NCBI RefSeq assembly: GCF_000336385.2
Contig: NZ_HG424471.1
Span: 1 to 52,925, forward strand
From: Lysobacter antibioticus HS124
GTDB lineage: Bacteria > Pseudomonadota > Gammaproteobacteria > Xanthomonadales > Xanthomonadaceae
Direction: 5' to 3'
Length of the DNA: 52,925 nt
Shown: piece by piece, positions 8,325 to 17,121 of the stretch
Layout of the letters: every line of letters starts with the position of its first letter
Numbering within the stretch: position 1 is the first letter of the stretch
Notes under the pieces: model-generated
The model's input: only the letters and a program-made list of their open reading frames with translations
The model's database searches: none
What the model was told of the DNA's origin: nothing
Translations under genes and position numbers: made by a program

Positions 8325-9683
8325 TCAGTCCGCGTTCGCCAGGCTCACCCGCACCCGCAGCCCCGGCGCCTGATCCAGCAGCGCGATGCGGCCGCCGTGG
8401 CGGTGCGCGATCGCCCGCACCAGGCTCATGCCCAGGCCGGTACCGGGCGAGCCGCGGTGCGCCTCCAGGCGCTGGAAGCGGTCGAACACCCGCTCCCGGT
8501 CCGCGGCCGGAATGCCCGGGCCGCGGTCGCCGATCTCCAGCACGATTTCGTCGCGTTCGCGCCGCAGGGCGACCTCGACCTCGGTCGCCGGCGGCGCGTA
8601 CTTGACCGCGTTGTCGAGCAGGTTGACCAGCAACTGGAACAATTGGTCGGCGTCGCCGCGCACCCGCGCCTGCGCCGCCGCGGCGGCACGCAATGCGATG
8701 CCGCGCTCGGCGGCGATCGGCGTGTACAGCTCGACCGCGTCGGCGACCAACGCCGCCAGGTCCAACACCGGCTCGTCGTGCACCGGCGGCTGCGCTTCGA
8801 TCCGCGCCAGTCGCAATAGCGCACCGAAGGACTGCAGCAACTGGTCGGTCTCGGCGATGGCTGCGTCCAGGCGCGCGCCGGTCTCGCCCTGGGCGCGCGC
8901 GCGCAACTCCTCCAGGCGGTTGCGCAGCCGGGTCAGCGGCGTGCGCAGGTCGTGGGCGATGTGGTCGGTGGCGTGGCGCACGCCGCCCAGCAATTCCTCG
9001 ATCCGGTCGAGCATGGCGTTGAAGCGGCGCGCGAGCCGGTCGAAGGCGTCGTCGCTGCCGTCGGGGGTGGCGCGCAGGCCGAGTTCGCCGTGGCCGACCC
9101 GCGCCGCGGTGTCGTCGAGATGGCGCAGCCGGCGCGACACCCAGCGCGAGGTCAGCCAGCCGATCAAGGCGCCCAGACTCGCCGCGAACGCCAGCGCGAT
9201 CAGTGCCGTACGCAGCATCAGCGCCAGGAACCGGTCCTGGCTGCGGGTACGGGTGCCGGTCAGCAAGACGCTGCCGTCCGGCAGGCGCTGCAACTGCGCG
9301 ACCACGCGCCGCTCGCCGTCGCCGTCGCGCTCGGTGAATTCGATCCAGCGCGCGCCGCGGCGATGGTTGGGCAAGCGCGGGTAATCGCCGGCGATCATGC
9401 GGCCGTCGTTCGCGGTCAGGGCGTAGACCGCATCCGGGTCCTCGTCGCCGGCGATGCGTTCGCGCAATTCGCTCAGCAGCGCGGCGCGGCCGTCGTCGCG
9501 GTACAACTCGATCAGGCCGGCGGCGTCGACCCGCACCAGTTCGCGCGCGTCCTGGGTCAGCATCGCCGACACCGCGTAGTGCACGCCGACGCCGAGCAGG
9601 ACGAAGGCGAGCAGGAACGACACCGTCACCGCCAGCGCCAGCCGCGCGCTGGTCGAACGCGGCCACGGCCGCCAGCGGCTCAT
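8325..9683 (-). CDS. Two-component sensor histidine kinase
   Basis: A 452-residue membrane sensor. One transmembrane helix at about 16-40, a periplasmic sensor region (about 41-156), a second helix at about 157-177, a HAMP linker (about 178-230), a HisKA domain with phospho-acceptor H244 in IAHDLRTPL, and an HATPase_c domain with N box (LLVNLLDNAVKYAP), G1 (GDRGPGI) and G2 (GTGLGMSL). The ATG at 9683 overlaps the stop of the response regulator (ATGA), so both are made from one transcript in fixed ratio. The layout resembles metal- or envelope-stress sensors of the OmpR class, but the signal cannot be inferred. Confidence 0.92.
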   Translation of the reverse strand: MSRWRPWPRSTSARLALAVTVSFLLAFVLLGVGVHYAVSAMLTQDARELVRVDAAGLIELYRDDGRAALLSELRERIAGDEDPDAVYALTANDGRMIAGDYPRLPNHRRGARWIEFTERDGDGERRVVAQLQRLPDGSVLLTGTRTRSQDRFLALMLRTALIALAFAASLGALIGWLTSRWVSRRLRHLDDTAARVGHGELGLRATPDGSDDAFDRLARRFNAMLDRIEELLGGVRHATDHIAHDLRTPLTRLRNRLEELRARAQGETGARLDAAIAETDQLLQSFGALLRLARIEAQPPVHDEPVLDLAALVADAVELYTPIAAERGIALRAAAAAQARVRGDADQLFQLLVNLLDNAVKYAPPATEVEVALRRERDEIVLEIGDRGPGIPAADRERVFDRFQRLEAHRGSPGTGLGMSLVRAIAHRHGGRIALLDQAPGLRVRVSLANAD

Positions 9684-10354
9684 GCGCCGAGCCGGTAGCC
9701 GGCGCCGCGCACGGTGTGCAGCAGCGGGCGCGGGAAGCCCTGGTCGATCTTCTGCCGCAGGCGGCTGATGTGCACGTCGATGACGTTGGTCTGCGGATCG
9801 AAGTGGTAGTCCCACACGGCTTCCAGCAGCATGGTCCGGGTCACCACGCGTTCGGCCTGGCGCATCAGGTATTCGAGCAGGCGGAACTCGCGCGGTTGCA
9901 GCTCGATGCGCTTGTCGCCGCGGCGCGCTTCGCGGCTGAGCAGGTCCAGTTCCAGGTCGGCCACCCGCAACCGGGTCGGCTCGCTGCCGCCGGCCTGGCC
10001 GCGGCGGGCGATGCTGTCCAGCCGCGCCGACAGCTCGGCGTAGGCGAAGGGCTTGACCAGGTAATCGTCGGCGCCGGCGCGCAGGCCTTCGACGCGGTGA
10101 TCGATTTCGCCGAGCGCGGTCAGCAGCAACACCGGCACCCGGTTGCCGGCGCCGCGCAGGGTCTGCAGCACGGTCATGCCGTCCAGCCCGGGCAGCATGC
10201 GGTCGAGCACGATCGCGTCGAAGGGTTCGGTGGTGGCCAGGAACAGGCCGTCCTTGCCGTTGTCGGCGTGGTCGACCGCATGGCCGTCCTCGCGCAAGCC
10301 CTTGGCGATGAAACCGGCGGTATGGGGGTCGTCTTCGACGATCAGGACGCGCAT
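9680..10354 (-). CDS. OmpR/PhoB-family response regulator
   Basis: A 224-residue regulator with a receiver domain (about 1-115; acidic pair ED8/D9, phospho-acceptor D51 in IVLDRML, conserved LTAL threonine and KPFAYAEL lysine) and a winged-helix DNA-binding domain (about 125-224, ending IDVHISRLRQKID and VRGAGYRLGA). The start MRVLIVEDDP at 10354 fits the family; a 10-residue extension upstream does not. It is the first gene of a two-gene operon with the downstream kinase, overlapping it by 4 bp. Confidence 0.94.
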   Translation of the reverse strand: MRVLIVEDDPHTAGFIAKGLREDGHAVDHADNGKDGLFLATTEPFDAIVLDRMLPGLDGMTVLQTLRGAGNRVPVLLLTALGEIDHRVEGLRAGADDYLVKPFAYAELSARLDSIARRGQAGGSEPTRLRVADLELDLLSREARRGDKRIELQPREFRLLEYLMRQAERVVTRTMLLEAVWDYHFDPQTNVIDVHISRLRQKIDQGFPRPLLHTVRGAGYRLGA

Positions 10355-10446
10355 GCCGACTCCGGACTCGCGACGGCGCAACAAGGACGGCGACAGGATA
10401 CGCCGCCCGTCGAGGCCGCGAGGTAAATCAGCCGCGACGCAAAGGC

Positions 10447-10477
10447 GATGCCCCGCCGGCTCGGCCGGCGGGGCATC
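10447..10477 (-). terminator. 14-bp perfect GC hairpin
   Basis: GATGCCCCGCCGGC pairs perfectly with GCCGGCGGGGCATC around a 3-base loop. On the minus strand it follows the Asr-like gene by about 130 bases and precedes the response regulator. The following GCCTTTGCG gives only a weak U tract. Confidence 0.6.
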
Positions 10478-10606
10478 GGGCCCACGCCGACGATGCGTGG
10501 GGCTCGGGGGCTCAGGGCGAGCGGGCCGGCCGGCGACCGACGCAGTGGGGTCGTGCGGTGCGCAGCGGACGGAGACGATCCGCGCCGGGCGGCGGCCGGC
10601 GCGGGC

Positions 10607-10789
10607 TCACTTCGACGCCGGCGCCGTGGCGGCGGCCGCGGGCTTGGCCGCCTTCTTGGCCTTGTGGTGGGCGTGCTTGACCGTCTTCGCGGCCGGCGCG
10701 GCGCCGGCGGCCGTGGTCGGCGCGGCAGCGAAAGCGGAACCGGCGAACGCGGTCAGGGCGACGGCGATCAGGGCGTTGCGGACGTTCAT
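10607..10789 (-). CDS. Small exported Ala/Lys/His-rich protein (Asr-like)
   Basis: A 60-residue protein with a clear signal peptide (MNVRNALIAVALTAFAGSAFA, cleavage after AFA) and a mature part almost wholly of Ala, Lys, His, Pro and Thr (KHAHHKAKKAAK). AAGGAG lies 6 nt before ATG 10789, strong evidence that it is translated. The composition resembles acid-shock protein Asr of enterobacteria, a basic periplasmic protein, but low-complexity sequence makes homology uncertain. It could buffer or bind envelope polyanions. Confidence 0.7.
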   Translation of the reverse strand: MNVRNALIAVALTAFAGSAFAAAPTTAAGAAPAAKTVKHAHHKAKKAAKPAAAATAPASK

Positions 10790-10942
10790 GGGAAGCTCCT
10801 TGCAGTTCGGGGTTGGGAGTCTGGGCCGGTGGGGCGTGTCCCCATCGCCGGCTCAGATTGCGCCCTCGCCCCTGCCGCGCAGCTTTCCTGCGCATGAACT
10901 TTTTTTAATCCGCCGCCGCAAGCCGCGCTGTGCGTCTTTTTT

Positions 10943-11109
10943 GTGGGAACGACGTGAGCCGCGACCGTCGAAGCGATGTACGCGAGCGCGGCGACCAGAG
11001 CCGCCCGCCTCGCATGTGCGGCCCACACGACAGCCGGGCCGCATCGCTTCGACCGATGCGGTGGTATTCGTCCCTGCGGTTGTGGCGGCTCACGCCGCTC
11101 CTACAAGGG
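10943..11109. repeat. Inverted pair of GTAG-type REP sequences (element A)
   Basis: This fills most of the 332-base gap between the Asr-like gene and trpE. The left end reads GTGGGAACGACGTGAGCCGCG and the right end is its inverted relative, CGGCTCACGCCGCTCCTAC, with CGAAGCGATG near the left end and CATCGCTTCG inward of the right end as a second inverted pair. It has the form of a two-REP palindromic unit. No coding capacity is seen. Confidence 0.7.
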
Positions 11110-11121
11110 CTTGCGCGACAC

Positions 11122-12597
11122 TTACAAACCGCGCGCCGCCTCGGCCACGGCACGGAACAGCGCGCGGCCCTTGTTCATCGTCTCCTCCCACTCCTTCTGC
11201 GGGTCGGAGTCGTAGACGATGCCGGCGCCGGCCTGCACGTGCAGGCGGCCGTCCTGGATCACCGCGGTGCGGATCGCGATCGCGGTGTCGGCGTCGCCGT
11301 GCCAGCCGATGTAGCCGACCGCGCCGGAATAGACGTTGCGCTTGACCGGCTCGAGCTCGCGGATCACTTCCAGGGCGCGGATCTTCGGCGCGCCGCTGAC
11401 CGTGCCGGCCGGGAAGGTCGCGCGCAGCACGTCGGCGTAGCTCAGCCCCGGCTGCAGGCGGCCGGTGACTTCGCTGACGATGTGCATGACGTGGCTGTAG
11501 CGCTCGATCACGAACTGTTCGCCGACTTCGACCGTGCCGGCTTCGGACACCCGGCCGACATCGTTGCGGCCGAGGTCGATCAGCATCAGGTGCTCGGCGC
11601 GCTCCTTGGGGTCGGCCAGCAGTTCGGCTTCCAGCGCGTGATCTTCCTCGACCGTCTTGCCGCGCGGGCGGGTGCCGGCGATCGGGCGCACGGTGACTTC
11701 GCCGTCCTGCAGGCGCACCAGGATCTCCGGCGACGAACCGACCACCTGGGTGCCGCCGACGTCGAGGAAATACATGTACGGCGACGGATTCAGCGCGCGC
11801 AGGGCGCGATAGACGTCGACCGGGCGCGCCTTGAACGGCACGCTCAGGCGCTGCGACAGCACCACCTGGAAGATGTCGCCGGCGCGGATCAGTTCCTTGG
11901 ACTTCTCCACCGCCTCGATGAAGCCTTCGCGGGTGAAGCCGGAAACGAAGTCGCCCTCGTCCAGGCCGGCCGGATCGAGCGTCTCGGGGTAGCTGGCGCC
12001 GCCGATGCGCAAGCGGTGCACGAGCTGGTCGAGGCGGCGGTTGGCGCGGGCGAAGGCCTGCGGCTCGCGCGGATCGGCGTGCACGATCAGGTACAGCCGG
12101 CCCTTGAGGTTGTCGAATACCGCGATTTCCTCGCTCTGCATCAGCAGGATGTCGGGCGTGCCGAGCTCGTCGGGCTTCTCGCCACCGGCCAGGCGGCGCT
12201 CGATGTACTGCACGCACTCGAAGCCGAACCAGCCGACCAGGCCGCCGGTGAAGCCCGGCAGGCCGTCGATCTTCGGCACCCGGTACTCGGTGCGCAGGCG
12301 TTCGACTTCGGCGAAGGGGTCCTCGACCACGCGGCTGTCGACCAATTCGCCGTGCTCGGTGACGAACAGGGTATGCCCGGCGAAGGCGTACACACGCTGC
12401 GCCGGCAGGCCGATGATCGAGTAGCGGCCGAAGCGTTCGCCGCCTTCGACCGATTCGAACAGGTAGGTATGCGGGCCGTCGGCGAGCTTGAGGTAGACCG
12501 ACAGCGGCGTATCGAGGTCGGACAGCACCTCGCGCACGACCGGGATGCGGGTGTAGCCGTTAGCGGCTTGCTGCTGGAAGAGTTCGTGCGAGATCAC
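11122..12597 (-). CDS. trpE: Anthranilate synthase component I
   Basis: Converts chorismate and ammonia (from TrpG) to anthranilate, the first committed step to tryptophan. The 491-residue protein has the chorismate-binding fold: [50 protein letters not shown] and [11 protein letters not shown]. The N-terminal TYLFES segment (44-49) matches the LLES-type feedback site for L-tryptophan. The start is GTG at 12597 with AAGGA about 8 nt upstream. trpE stands apart from trpGDC, 3.3 kb away. A Trp-rich leader ORF begins 106 nt upstream and runs over the trpE start in another frame. Confidence 0.97.
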   Translation of the reverse strand: MISHELFQQQAANGYTRIPVVREVLSDLDTPLSVYLKLADGPHTYLFESVEGGERFGRYSIIGLPAQRVYAFAGHTLFVTEHGELVDSRVVEDPFAEVERLRTEYRVPKIDGLPGFTGGLVGWFGFECVQYIERRLAGGEKPDELGTPDILLMQSEEIAVFDNLKGRLYLIVHADPREPQAFARANRRLDQLVHRLRIGGASYPETLDPAGLDEGDFVSGFTREGFIEAVEKSKELIRAGDIFQVVLSQRLSVPFKARPVDVYRALRALNPSPYMYFLDVGGTQVVGSSPEILVRLQDGEVTVRPIAGTRPRGKTVEEDHALEAELLADPKERAEHLMLIDLGRNDVGRVSEAGTVEVGEQFVIERYSHVMHIVSEVTGRLQPGLSYADVLRATFPAGTVSGAPKIRALEVIRELEPVKRNVYSGAVGYIGWHGDADTAIAIRTAVIQDGRLHVQAGAGIVYDSDPQKEWEETMNKGRALFRAVAEAARGL

Positions 12598-12703
12598 GCG
12601 GCGGTTCCTTCATGGGCGAGTGGGCAGGAGCGACGATGGCCGACGGCCACCATCGCCAACCCACGTCGGCGCAGAAGGAGTGCGGGTTCGCCCAGGCGTT
12701 CAT
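12560..12703 (-). CDS. trpL: Trp-rich leader peptide overlapping the trpE start
   Basis: A 47-codon ORF starting ATG at 12703. Trp codons are at residues 4, 16, 18 and 19, giving the core GWRWW (12661-12647), as in the trpG leader. Its stop (12560-12562) lies 38 bases inside trpE, in a different frame. Ribosomes that finish the leader must therefore cross the trpE Shine-Dalgarno and start, while ribosomes stalled at the Trp codons would stop about 50 nt short of it. No U-tract terminator is present, which favours control of translation over classical transcription attenuation. Confidence 0.7.
   Translation of the reverse strand: MNAWANPHSFCADVGWRWWPSAIVAPAHSPMKEPPRDLARTLPAASR
12630..12656 (-). 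promoter_or_regulatory. 12-bp hairpin over the Trp codons of the trpE leader
   Basis: GCGATGGTGGCC pairs with GGCCATCGTCGC around a GTC loop (12 pairs, two of them G-U). The left arm contains Trp codons 18 and 19, so a stalled ribosome would open it. Flanking TCCTTC (leader codons 9-10) is exactly complementary to GAAGGA at the trpE Shine-Dalgarno and could close an outer stem. Confidence 0.5.
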
Positions 12704-12709
12704 GGCCAC

Positions 12710-12721
12710 ACTGTAACCGCT
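12710..12721 (-). promoter_or_regulatory. Conserved 12-bp block before the trpE leader (TACAGT -10 candidate)
   Basis: Identical to 8215-8226 and placed the same 6 nt before the leader ATG. The promoter would overlap the 3' end of the lipid kinase gene (stop at 12743). No TTGACA-like -35 is evident. Confidence 0.5.
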
Positions 12722-12742
12722 TCGCGCACGCCGCGCGACGGG

Positions 12743-13708
12743 TCAGCCGGCGAGCGCGCCGGGCAGCGTCGCGGGCCCGGCGGCGGCCAGCAAAGGGCAG
12801 TCGGCCGGCAGGTGCATGCGCACCCGTCCGGGCACGCAGTCGACGCGGAAATGCCGCGCCTGCACCGGCTCGCCGTCGAGATTGAGGGTCAGCGGCGCAG
12901 CGGCGTCGATCTCGACCCGGCGCAGGCGCGCGCGGGTCGCGATCCGGTCCAGGGCGGCGTGCTTGCCTTCGGTCAGCAAAGTGCGCACCGTCGCGCCGAC
13001 TTCGCCGGACAGCGCCGGCACGATGGTCAGGTCGAGCAAGCCGTCGTCGATCATCGCGTCCGGGCACAGCGCCTGGCCGCCGCCGGCCTGACGGCCGTTG
13101 CCCAGGCCCAGGGCGATGAAGTCGCCCTCCCAATCGAAACCGTCGCCGTGCAGGCGCGCGCGCAGCGGTTCGATCCGGCCCAGCTTGGCGATGCCGGTCA
13201 CCAGGTAGGCCAGGCCGCCGAGCATCTTCTTCAGGCCCTCGTCGGTCTCCAAGGTGACCTGGGTGCCGAAGCCGCCGCTGGCCAGATTCGCCGCCCAATG
13301 CACGCCGTCCGGCGCCTGCAGACGGATCAGGTCGATCGCCTGCGCGGGCCGGCGCCGGATCAGTCGCAAGGCCTCGTGCGGCGCATCGGGAATGCCGGCC
13401 GCGCCGGCGAAATCGTTGGCCGTGCCCAGCGGCACCAGGCCCAGGCTGGGCAACTGCGTGGCGGTTTCGTCGCGATGCGCCAGCGTGGTGGCGACCTCGC
13501 TGAGGGTGCCGTCGCCGCCGGCTGCGACGATGCTGTCGACGCCGTCGGCGATAGCCTCGGCGACATAGCGTTCGGCGTCGCCGCCTTCCCAGGTGACCCG
13601 CACGTCCAGCGCCACGCCGTCTTCGCGCAAAGCCGCCACCGCCTCGCGCAGCGAGTCGTCGCCGGCGGACTTGCCGTTGAGGATCAGGCGCCAACGCAGT
13701 GCGGACAT
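12743..13708 (-). CDS. Diacylglycerol/lipid kinase family protein (YegS-like)
   Basis: A 321-residue member of the DAGK catalytic family, which phosphorylates lipids or sphingosine-like substrates with ATP. GGDGT at 64-68 is the nucleotide-binding signature; [11 protein letters not shown] (about 91-101) and the [11 protein letters not shown] / [11 protein letters not shown] blocks are typical of YegS/DgkB-type enzymes. Length and domain order are normal. It starts at 13708, divergent from the plus-strand candidate RNA, and ends 40 bases before the trpE leader, so it may read into trpE. Confidence 0.9.
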   Translation of the reverse strand: MSALRWRLILNGKSAGDDSLREAVAALREDGVALDVRVTWEGGDAERYVAEAIADGVDSIVAAGGDGTLSEVATTLAHRDETATQLPSLGLVPLGTANDFAGAAGIPDAPHEALRLIRRRPAQAIDLIRLQAPDGVHWAANLASGGFGTQVTLETDEGLKKMLGGLAYLVTGIAKLGRIEPLRARLHGDGFDWEGDFIALGLGNGRQAGGGQALCPDAMIDDGLLDLTIVPALSGEVGATVRTLLTEGKHAALDRIATRARLRRVEIDAAAPLTLNLDGEPVQARHFRVDCVPGRVRMHLPADCPLLAAAGPATLPGALAG

Positions 13709-13804
13709 GAAGGTTCCAGGGCGGATCGGAGTCCGGCGAGGCTAGCAGCCGCGGCTCAAGCCGCGGTGAACATCAAGATTCGCCACGAATGTCACACACT
13801 TGTC

Positions 13805-13905
13805 ATCGTCGATCCGGAATATGGGAGGCCATATCAGGGACGACGGGCGGAGGCTGGATTGCCTCCAAATCTTCCGGACGCGGGCCGCCAGGCCCGCGTC
13901 TTTTT
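13805..13905 (+). ncRNA. Candidate small RNA with three hairpins and GGA motifs
   Basis: Plus-strand stretch between two minus-strand genes. It contains a hairpin ATATGG-GAGG-CCATAT (13819-13834), a hairpin GGAGGC-TGGATT-GCCTCC (13849-13866), and a perfect 10-bp terminator stem with T5. GGA occurs six times in about 65 nt, including CAGGGA (13835-13840) and in loops, the signature of RsmA/CsrA-sequestering RNAs. No promoter could be fixed, so the 5' end is a guess. The terminator has no other plus-strand gene to serve. Low to moderate confidence. Confidence 0.35.
13877..13905 (+). terminator. Intrinsic terminator, plus strand
   Basis: GACGCGGGCC/GGCCCGCGTC, loop GCCA, followed by TTTTT. The T run is only on the plus-strand side, although both flanking genes are on the minus strand. 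Confidence 0.8.
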
Positions 13906-14003
13906 CGTTGCGCCAGCAGGCACCGGCAGGAACGCAGACCGTCAGGCCGCCCGGACCGATCCGGTGCGGACGAGCGCGCCCCGCGGCTTAGCGCCCAGCG
14001 CCC

Positions 14004-14477
14004 CTAGCGCAGTTCTTCATCGGCCAGCACCACCCCGTCCTGGTCGGCGCACAACCACTCGCCGGGGCGAATGACCAGCCCGCCGAACTCCACCGCCACA
14101 TCGCGCGCGCCCTGGCCGAGCTTGTCGGTCTTGCGCGGGCAGGTGCCCAGCGCCTTGACCCCGAGCGCCATCGCCCCGATCGCGCCGCTGTCGCGGATCG
14201 CGCCGAACACCAGCACCCCGGCCCAACCGTTGTCCAAGGCCTTGGCCGCGAGCAGATCGCCGAGCATCGCCCGCCGCATCGAACCGCCACCGTCGATCAC
14301 CAGCACCCGGCCGCGGCCGTCCTCGGCCACCGCTTCGCGCACCAGCGAATTGTCTTCGTAGGCCTTGATCGTGCTGACCCGGCCGTCGAACGCCAAACGT
14401 CCGCCGTAATCGCGCAGCGGCAACTCCAGCACGCGCACTCGCTCCTCGTGGAGATCGCACAGATCGCAGGTGTTCAT
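14004..14477 (-). CDS. rraA: Ribonuclease E activity regulator RraA family protein
   Basis: A 157-residue protein closely matching E. coli RraA in length and pattern: CDLHEERVRVLE, YGGRLAFDGRVSTIKAYEDNSLV, GRGRVLVIDGGGSMRRAMLGD and FGAIRDSG. E. coli RraA trimers bind RNase E and slow mRNA decay. Related proteins are 4-hydroxy-4-methyl-2-oxoglutarate aldolases, so the in vivo role may differ. The start MNTCDLCDLH at 14477 has GGAGC upstream and removes an unconserved 11-residue extension. Confidence 0.92.
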   Translation of the reverse strand: MNTCDLCDLHEERVRVLELPLRDYGGRLAFDGRVSTIKAYEDNSLVREAVAEDGRGRVLVIDGGGSMRRAMLGDLLAAKALDNGWAGVLVFGAIRDSGAIGAMALGVKALGTCPRKTDKLGQGARDVAVEFGGLVIRPGEWLCADQDGVVLADEELR

Positions 14478-14696
14478 CGCGTCGCTCCGGCTGCCCGATG
14501 ACGCCACCATGCCACGCCGTCGCGCCCGCGCCTACCGCGGCCTGCGCCTCAGCGACGCAAGCCGCGACGGGCGCAGCACGAGGAAACCGGCGCCGATCGA
14601 AGCCAAGCTGCGCAGCTGCGGCGTACGCCGCGCCAAGGGAAGCGCAGCGGGTCATGCCGCGGTTTGGTTTCGCCGCGGCCGAACCGCGCGCCTCGC

Positions 14697-15371
14697 TCAG
14701 CCGCGCACGCCCGCCACCGCCGCCTTCATCTTGCCGATCACCTCGGCGTAATCCGGCGCGTTGAAGACCGCCGAACCGGCGACGAAGGTATCGGCGCCGG
14801 CGGCGGCGATCTCGGCGATGTTGTCGGCCTTGACCCCGCCGTCGATCTCCAGCCGGATCGGCCTGCCGCTGCGGTCGATCATCTCGCGCACCCGGCGCAG
14901 CTTGTCCAGCGCCGAGAGAATGAAGCTCTGCCCGCCGAAGCCGGGGTTGACCGACATCAGCAGCACCAGGTCCAGATCCTGCAGCACCCACTCCAGCACC
15001 TCGACCGGCGTGGCCGGGTTCAGCACCAGCCCAGCCTGGCAACCATGCGACTTGATCAGCTGCACGGTGCGGTGGACGTGGGCGCTGGCTTCGGGATGGA
15101 AGCTGATCAGGCTGGCGCCGGCCTTGGCGAAGTCCGGCACGATGCGGTCGACCGGCTCGACCATCAGGTGCACGTCGATCGGCGCGGTCACGCCGTGCTT
15201 GCGCAGGGCTTCGCAGACCATCGGACCGATGGTCAGATTGGGCACGTAGTGGTTGTCCATCACGTCGAAATGCACCCAGTCGGCGCCGGCCTTGAGCACG
15301 TTGTCGACCTCTTCGCCGAGCTTGGCGAAATTGGCCGAAAGGATCGAAGGGGCGATGACGGTGGATTGCAT
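14697..15371 (-). CDS. rpe: Ribulose-phosphate 3-epimerase
   Basis: Interconverts ribulose 5-phosphate and xylulose 5-phosphate in the pentose phosphate pathway. The 224-residue TIM barrel has [16 protein letters not shown] at the start, [17 protein letters not shown] (metal histidine and aspartate), [20 protein letters not shown] and LEIDGGV, then [12 protein letters not shown] at the phosphate end. The start [11 protein letters not shown] at 15371 is picked by homology; a 39-residue upstream extension is Pro/Ala-rich. The 186 bases between rpe and rraA hold nothing recognisable. Confidence 0.97.
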   Translation of the reverse strand: MQSTVIAPSILSANFAKLGEEVDNVLKAGADWVHFDVMDNHYVPNLTIGPMVCEALRKHGVTAPIDVHLMVEPVDRIVPDFAKAGASLISFHPEASAHVHRTVQLIKSHGCQAGLVLNPATPVEVLEWVLQDLDLVLLMSVNPGFGGQSFILSALDKLRRVREMIDRSGRPIRLEIDGGVKADNIAEIAAAGADTFVAGSAVFNAPDYAEVIGKMKAAVAGVRG

Positions 15372-15484
15372 GGGCGCGGCTCGGGGAGGACAGGCGGGTA
15401 TTGTCCCGCAAAAGGCCGGCGCCAGCGTGGAGGGGACAGGCGTCGGCCGGCCTCGGGCCTCGGGATTTGCCGTCTCCGATGCGC

Positions 15485-15823
15485 TCACTTCCTGTTCTTG
15501 CGCAGGGTCTTGATCCGGTCGTAGGCGCGATTGAGCTCGCGCGCCCGCCGCTCGGCCTGCTCGCGCAGCTCGGGGGCGGCGTTGACCACCCGGTCGGGGT
15601 GGTACTGGGCGATCAGGCGCCGGTAGGCCTGGTCGACCTCGGCGTCGCTGGCCTCGCGGGTCAGGCCCAGGGCCGCATACGGGTCGTCGCCGCGCAGGCG
15701 GAACCAGTCCGAATCGAAGGCGTGGCCGATCAGCAGGCCGATCACCGCGCCGAGAAAGGGGTTGGCGCGCAGCAGCGCCGCGCCGGCGAAGAAACCCAGC
15801 AATTTGCCGTACCAGCGCTGCAT
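15485..15823 (-). CDS. Membrane-anchored J-domain (DnaJ-like) protein
   Basis: A 112-residue protein with a glycine/alanine-rich hydrophobic N-terminus (about 5-35, one or two membrane passes: [10 protein letters not shown] and [11 protein letters not shown]) and a C-terminal J domain (about 48-110) with DPYAALGL and the HPD triad in QYHPDR. J domains stimulate DnaK ATPase. The layout is like DjlA without its central TerB domain. The start at 15823 is chosen because residues upstream are Arg/Gly/Pro-rich shadow coding. It is divergent from purC. Confidence 0.88.
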   Translation of the reverse strand: MQRWYGKLLGFFAGAALLRANPFLGAVIGLLIGHAFDSDWFRLRGDDPYAALGLTREASDAEVDQAYRRLIAQYHPDRVVNAAPELREQAERRARELNRAYDRIKTLRKNRK

Positions 15824-16008
15824 CGCGCCCGCCGTCCCGGGCCTTCGCGGCCCCGCCCAGGCCCGCCCCGGGCCGCCGGACGCCAGTCTACCTGCACGCG
15901 GCGCCCAGCCGGCGTACACTGCCCGGCCCTGTCGCGCACGCGCGCGAGCCTCGCGGGCTCCGGCGACCGGCGACAGGGGGTCCACGCACCGCCATCGGGG
16001 TTTCCACC

Positions 16009-16938
16009 TTGACGACCACACTGCTGCAATCCGAACTGCCCGGCCTGCCCTTGCGCCATCGCGGCAAGGTCCGCGACGTCTTCGACCTGCCCGCCGAGCG
16101 CCTGCCGGCCGGCGCCGCCCCGGGCGGCGACTGCCTGCTGATGGTCGCCACCGACCGCCTCAGCGCCTTCGACGTGGTCCTGCCCGACCCGATCCCGGGC
16201 AAGGGCGAGATGCTGTGCCAGATCAGCAACTTCTGGTTCGGCAAGACCGCGCACATCATTCCCAACCACCTCACCGGCATCGACGTCGCCGCGGTCCTGC
16301 CCGAGGGCGTGGACGCGGCGCTGTACGCCAAGCGCGCGGTGGTGACCAAGCGCCTGAAGCCGGTCGCGATCGAGTGCATCGCCCGCGGCTACGTGATCGG
16401 CAGCGGCTGGAAGGACTACCAACGCACCGGCCGGATCAGCGGCATCGCCCTGCCCAGCGGCCTGCGCCAGGCCGAGCAATTGCCCGAGCCGATCTTCACC
16501 CCCTCGACCAAGGCCGCGGTCGGCGACCACGACGAGAACATCGACTTCGACACCGCGGTGCGCACGGTCGGCGCCGAGCTGGCCGAGGCGGTGCGCGACG
16601 CCACCCTGCGCCTGTACCGCTACGCCGCCGACTACGCGGCCGAGCGCGGCATCCTGCTCGCCGACACCAAGTTCGAGTTCGGCACCGATGCCGACGGCCG
16701 CCTCTACGTCATGGACGAGATGCTGACCCCGGACTCCTCGCGCTATTGGCCGGCCGACCAGTATCAGGTCGGCACCAGCCCGCCGAGCTACGACAAGCAG
16801 TTCGTGCGCGACTACCTGGAGACGCTGGACTGGGACAAGACGCCGCCGGGTCCGCGCCTGCCGGCGGAAGTGATCGAGCGCACCCGCGCCAAGTACGCCG
16901 AAGCGCTGCAGAAGCTGGCCGGGATTTCGGTCGACTGA
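16009..16938 (+). CDS. purC: Phosphoribosylaminoimidazole-succinocarboxamide synthase
   Basis: ATP-dependent SAICAR synthetase of purine biosynthesis. The 309-residue form matches Xanthomonas PurC nearly block for block: [56 protein letters not shown] and [20 protein letters not shown]. The start is TTG at 16009 ([15 protein letters not shown]), supported by homology; there is no ATG in frame nearby and only a weak ribosome site. A 10-bp GC hairpin follows the stop. Confidence 0.97.
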   Translation: MTTTLLQSELPGLPLRHRGKVRDVFDLPAERLPAGAAPGGDCLLMVATDRLSAFDVVLPDPIPGKGEMLCQISNFWFGKTAHIIPNHLTGIDVAAVLPEGVDAALYAKRAVVTKRLKPVAIECIARGYVIGSGWKDYQRTGRISGIALPSGLRQAEQLPEPIFTPSTKAAVGDHDENIDFDTAVRTVGAELAEAVRDATLRLYRYAADYAAERGILLADTKFEFGTDADGRLYVMDEMLTPDSSRYWPADQYQVGTSPPSYDKQFVRDYLETLDWDKTPPGPRLPAEVIERTRAKYAEALQKLAGISVD

Positions 16939-16944
16939 TCCCGT

Positions 16945-16969
16945 CGGACGCCCCGGCGCGGGGCGTCCG
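16945..16969 (+). terminator. GC hairpin after purC
   Basis: CGGACGCCCC/GGGGCGTCCG with a 5-base loop, 6 nt after the purC stop. There is no T tract, so its strength is uncertain. Confidence 0.5.
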
Positions 16970-17121
16970 CGGCCAAGTGAGGGCGGCGCCGCGGCCAACC
17001 TGCCGCCGCGCCGCGCCGGTCCGCACCGATCCGCGCCACACTGCGCCTGTCCCGTCGGTCACGGATACAGGTCCGAACATGCGCGCTACCCTGCCCGCAC
17101 CTCCCATCGCACGGGCATCGC

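Noticed and set aside
13749-13766. CCGCGGC-TCAA-GCCGCGG hairpin as a terminator
   Set aside because: It lies in the promoter side of the lipid kinase gene, has no T tract on either strand, and such GC palindromes are frequent at this base composition.
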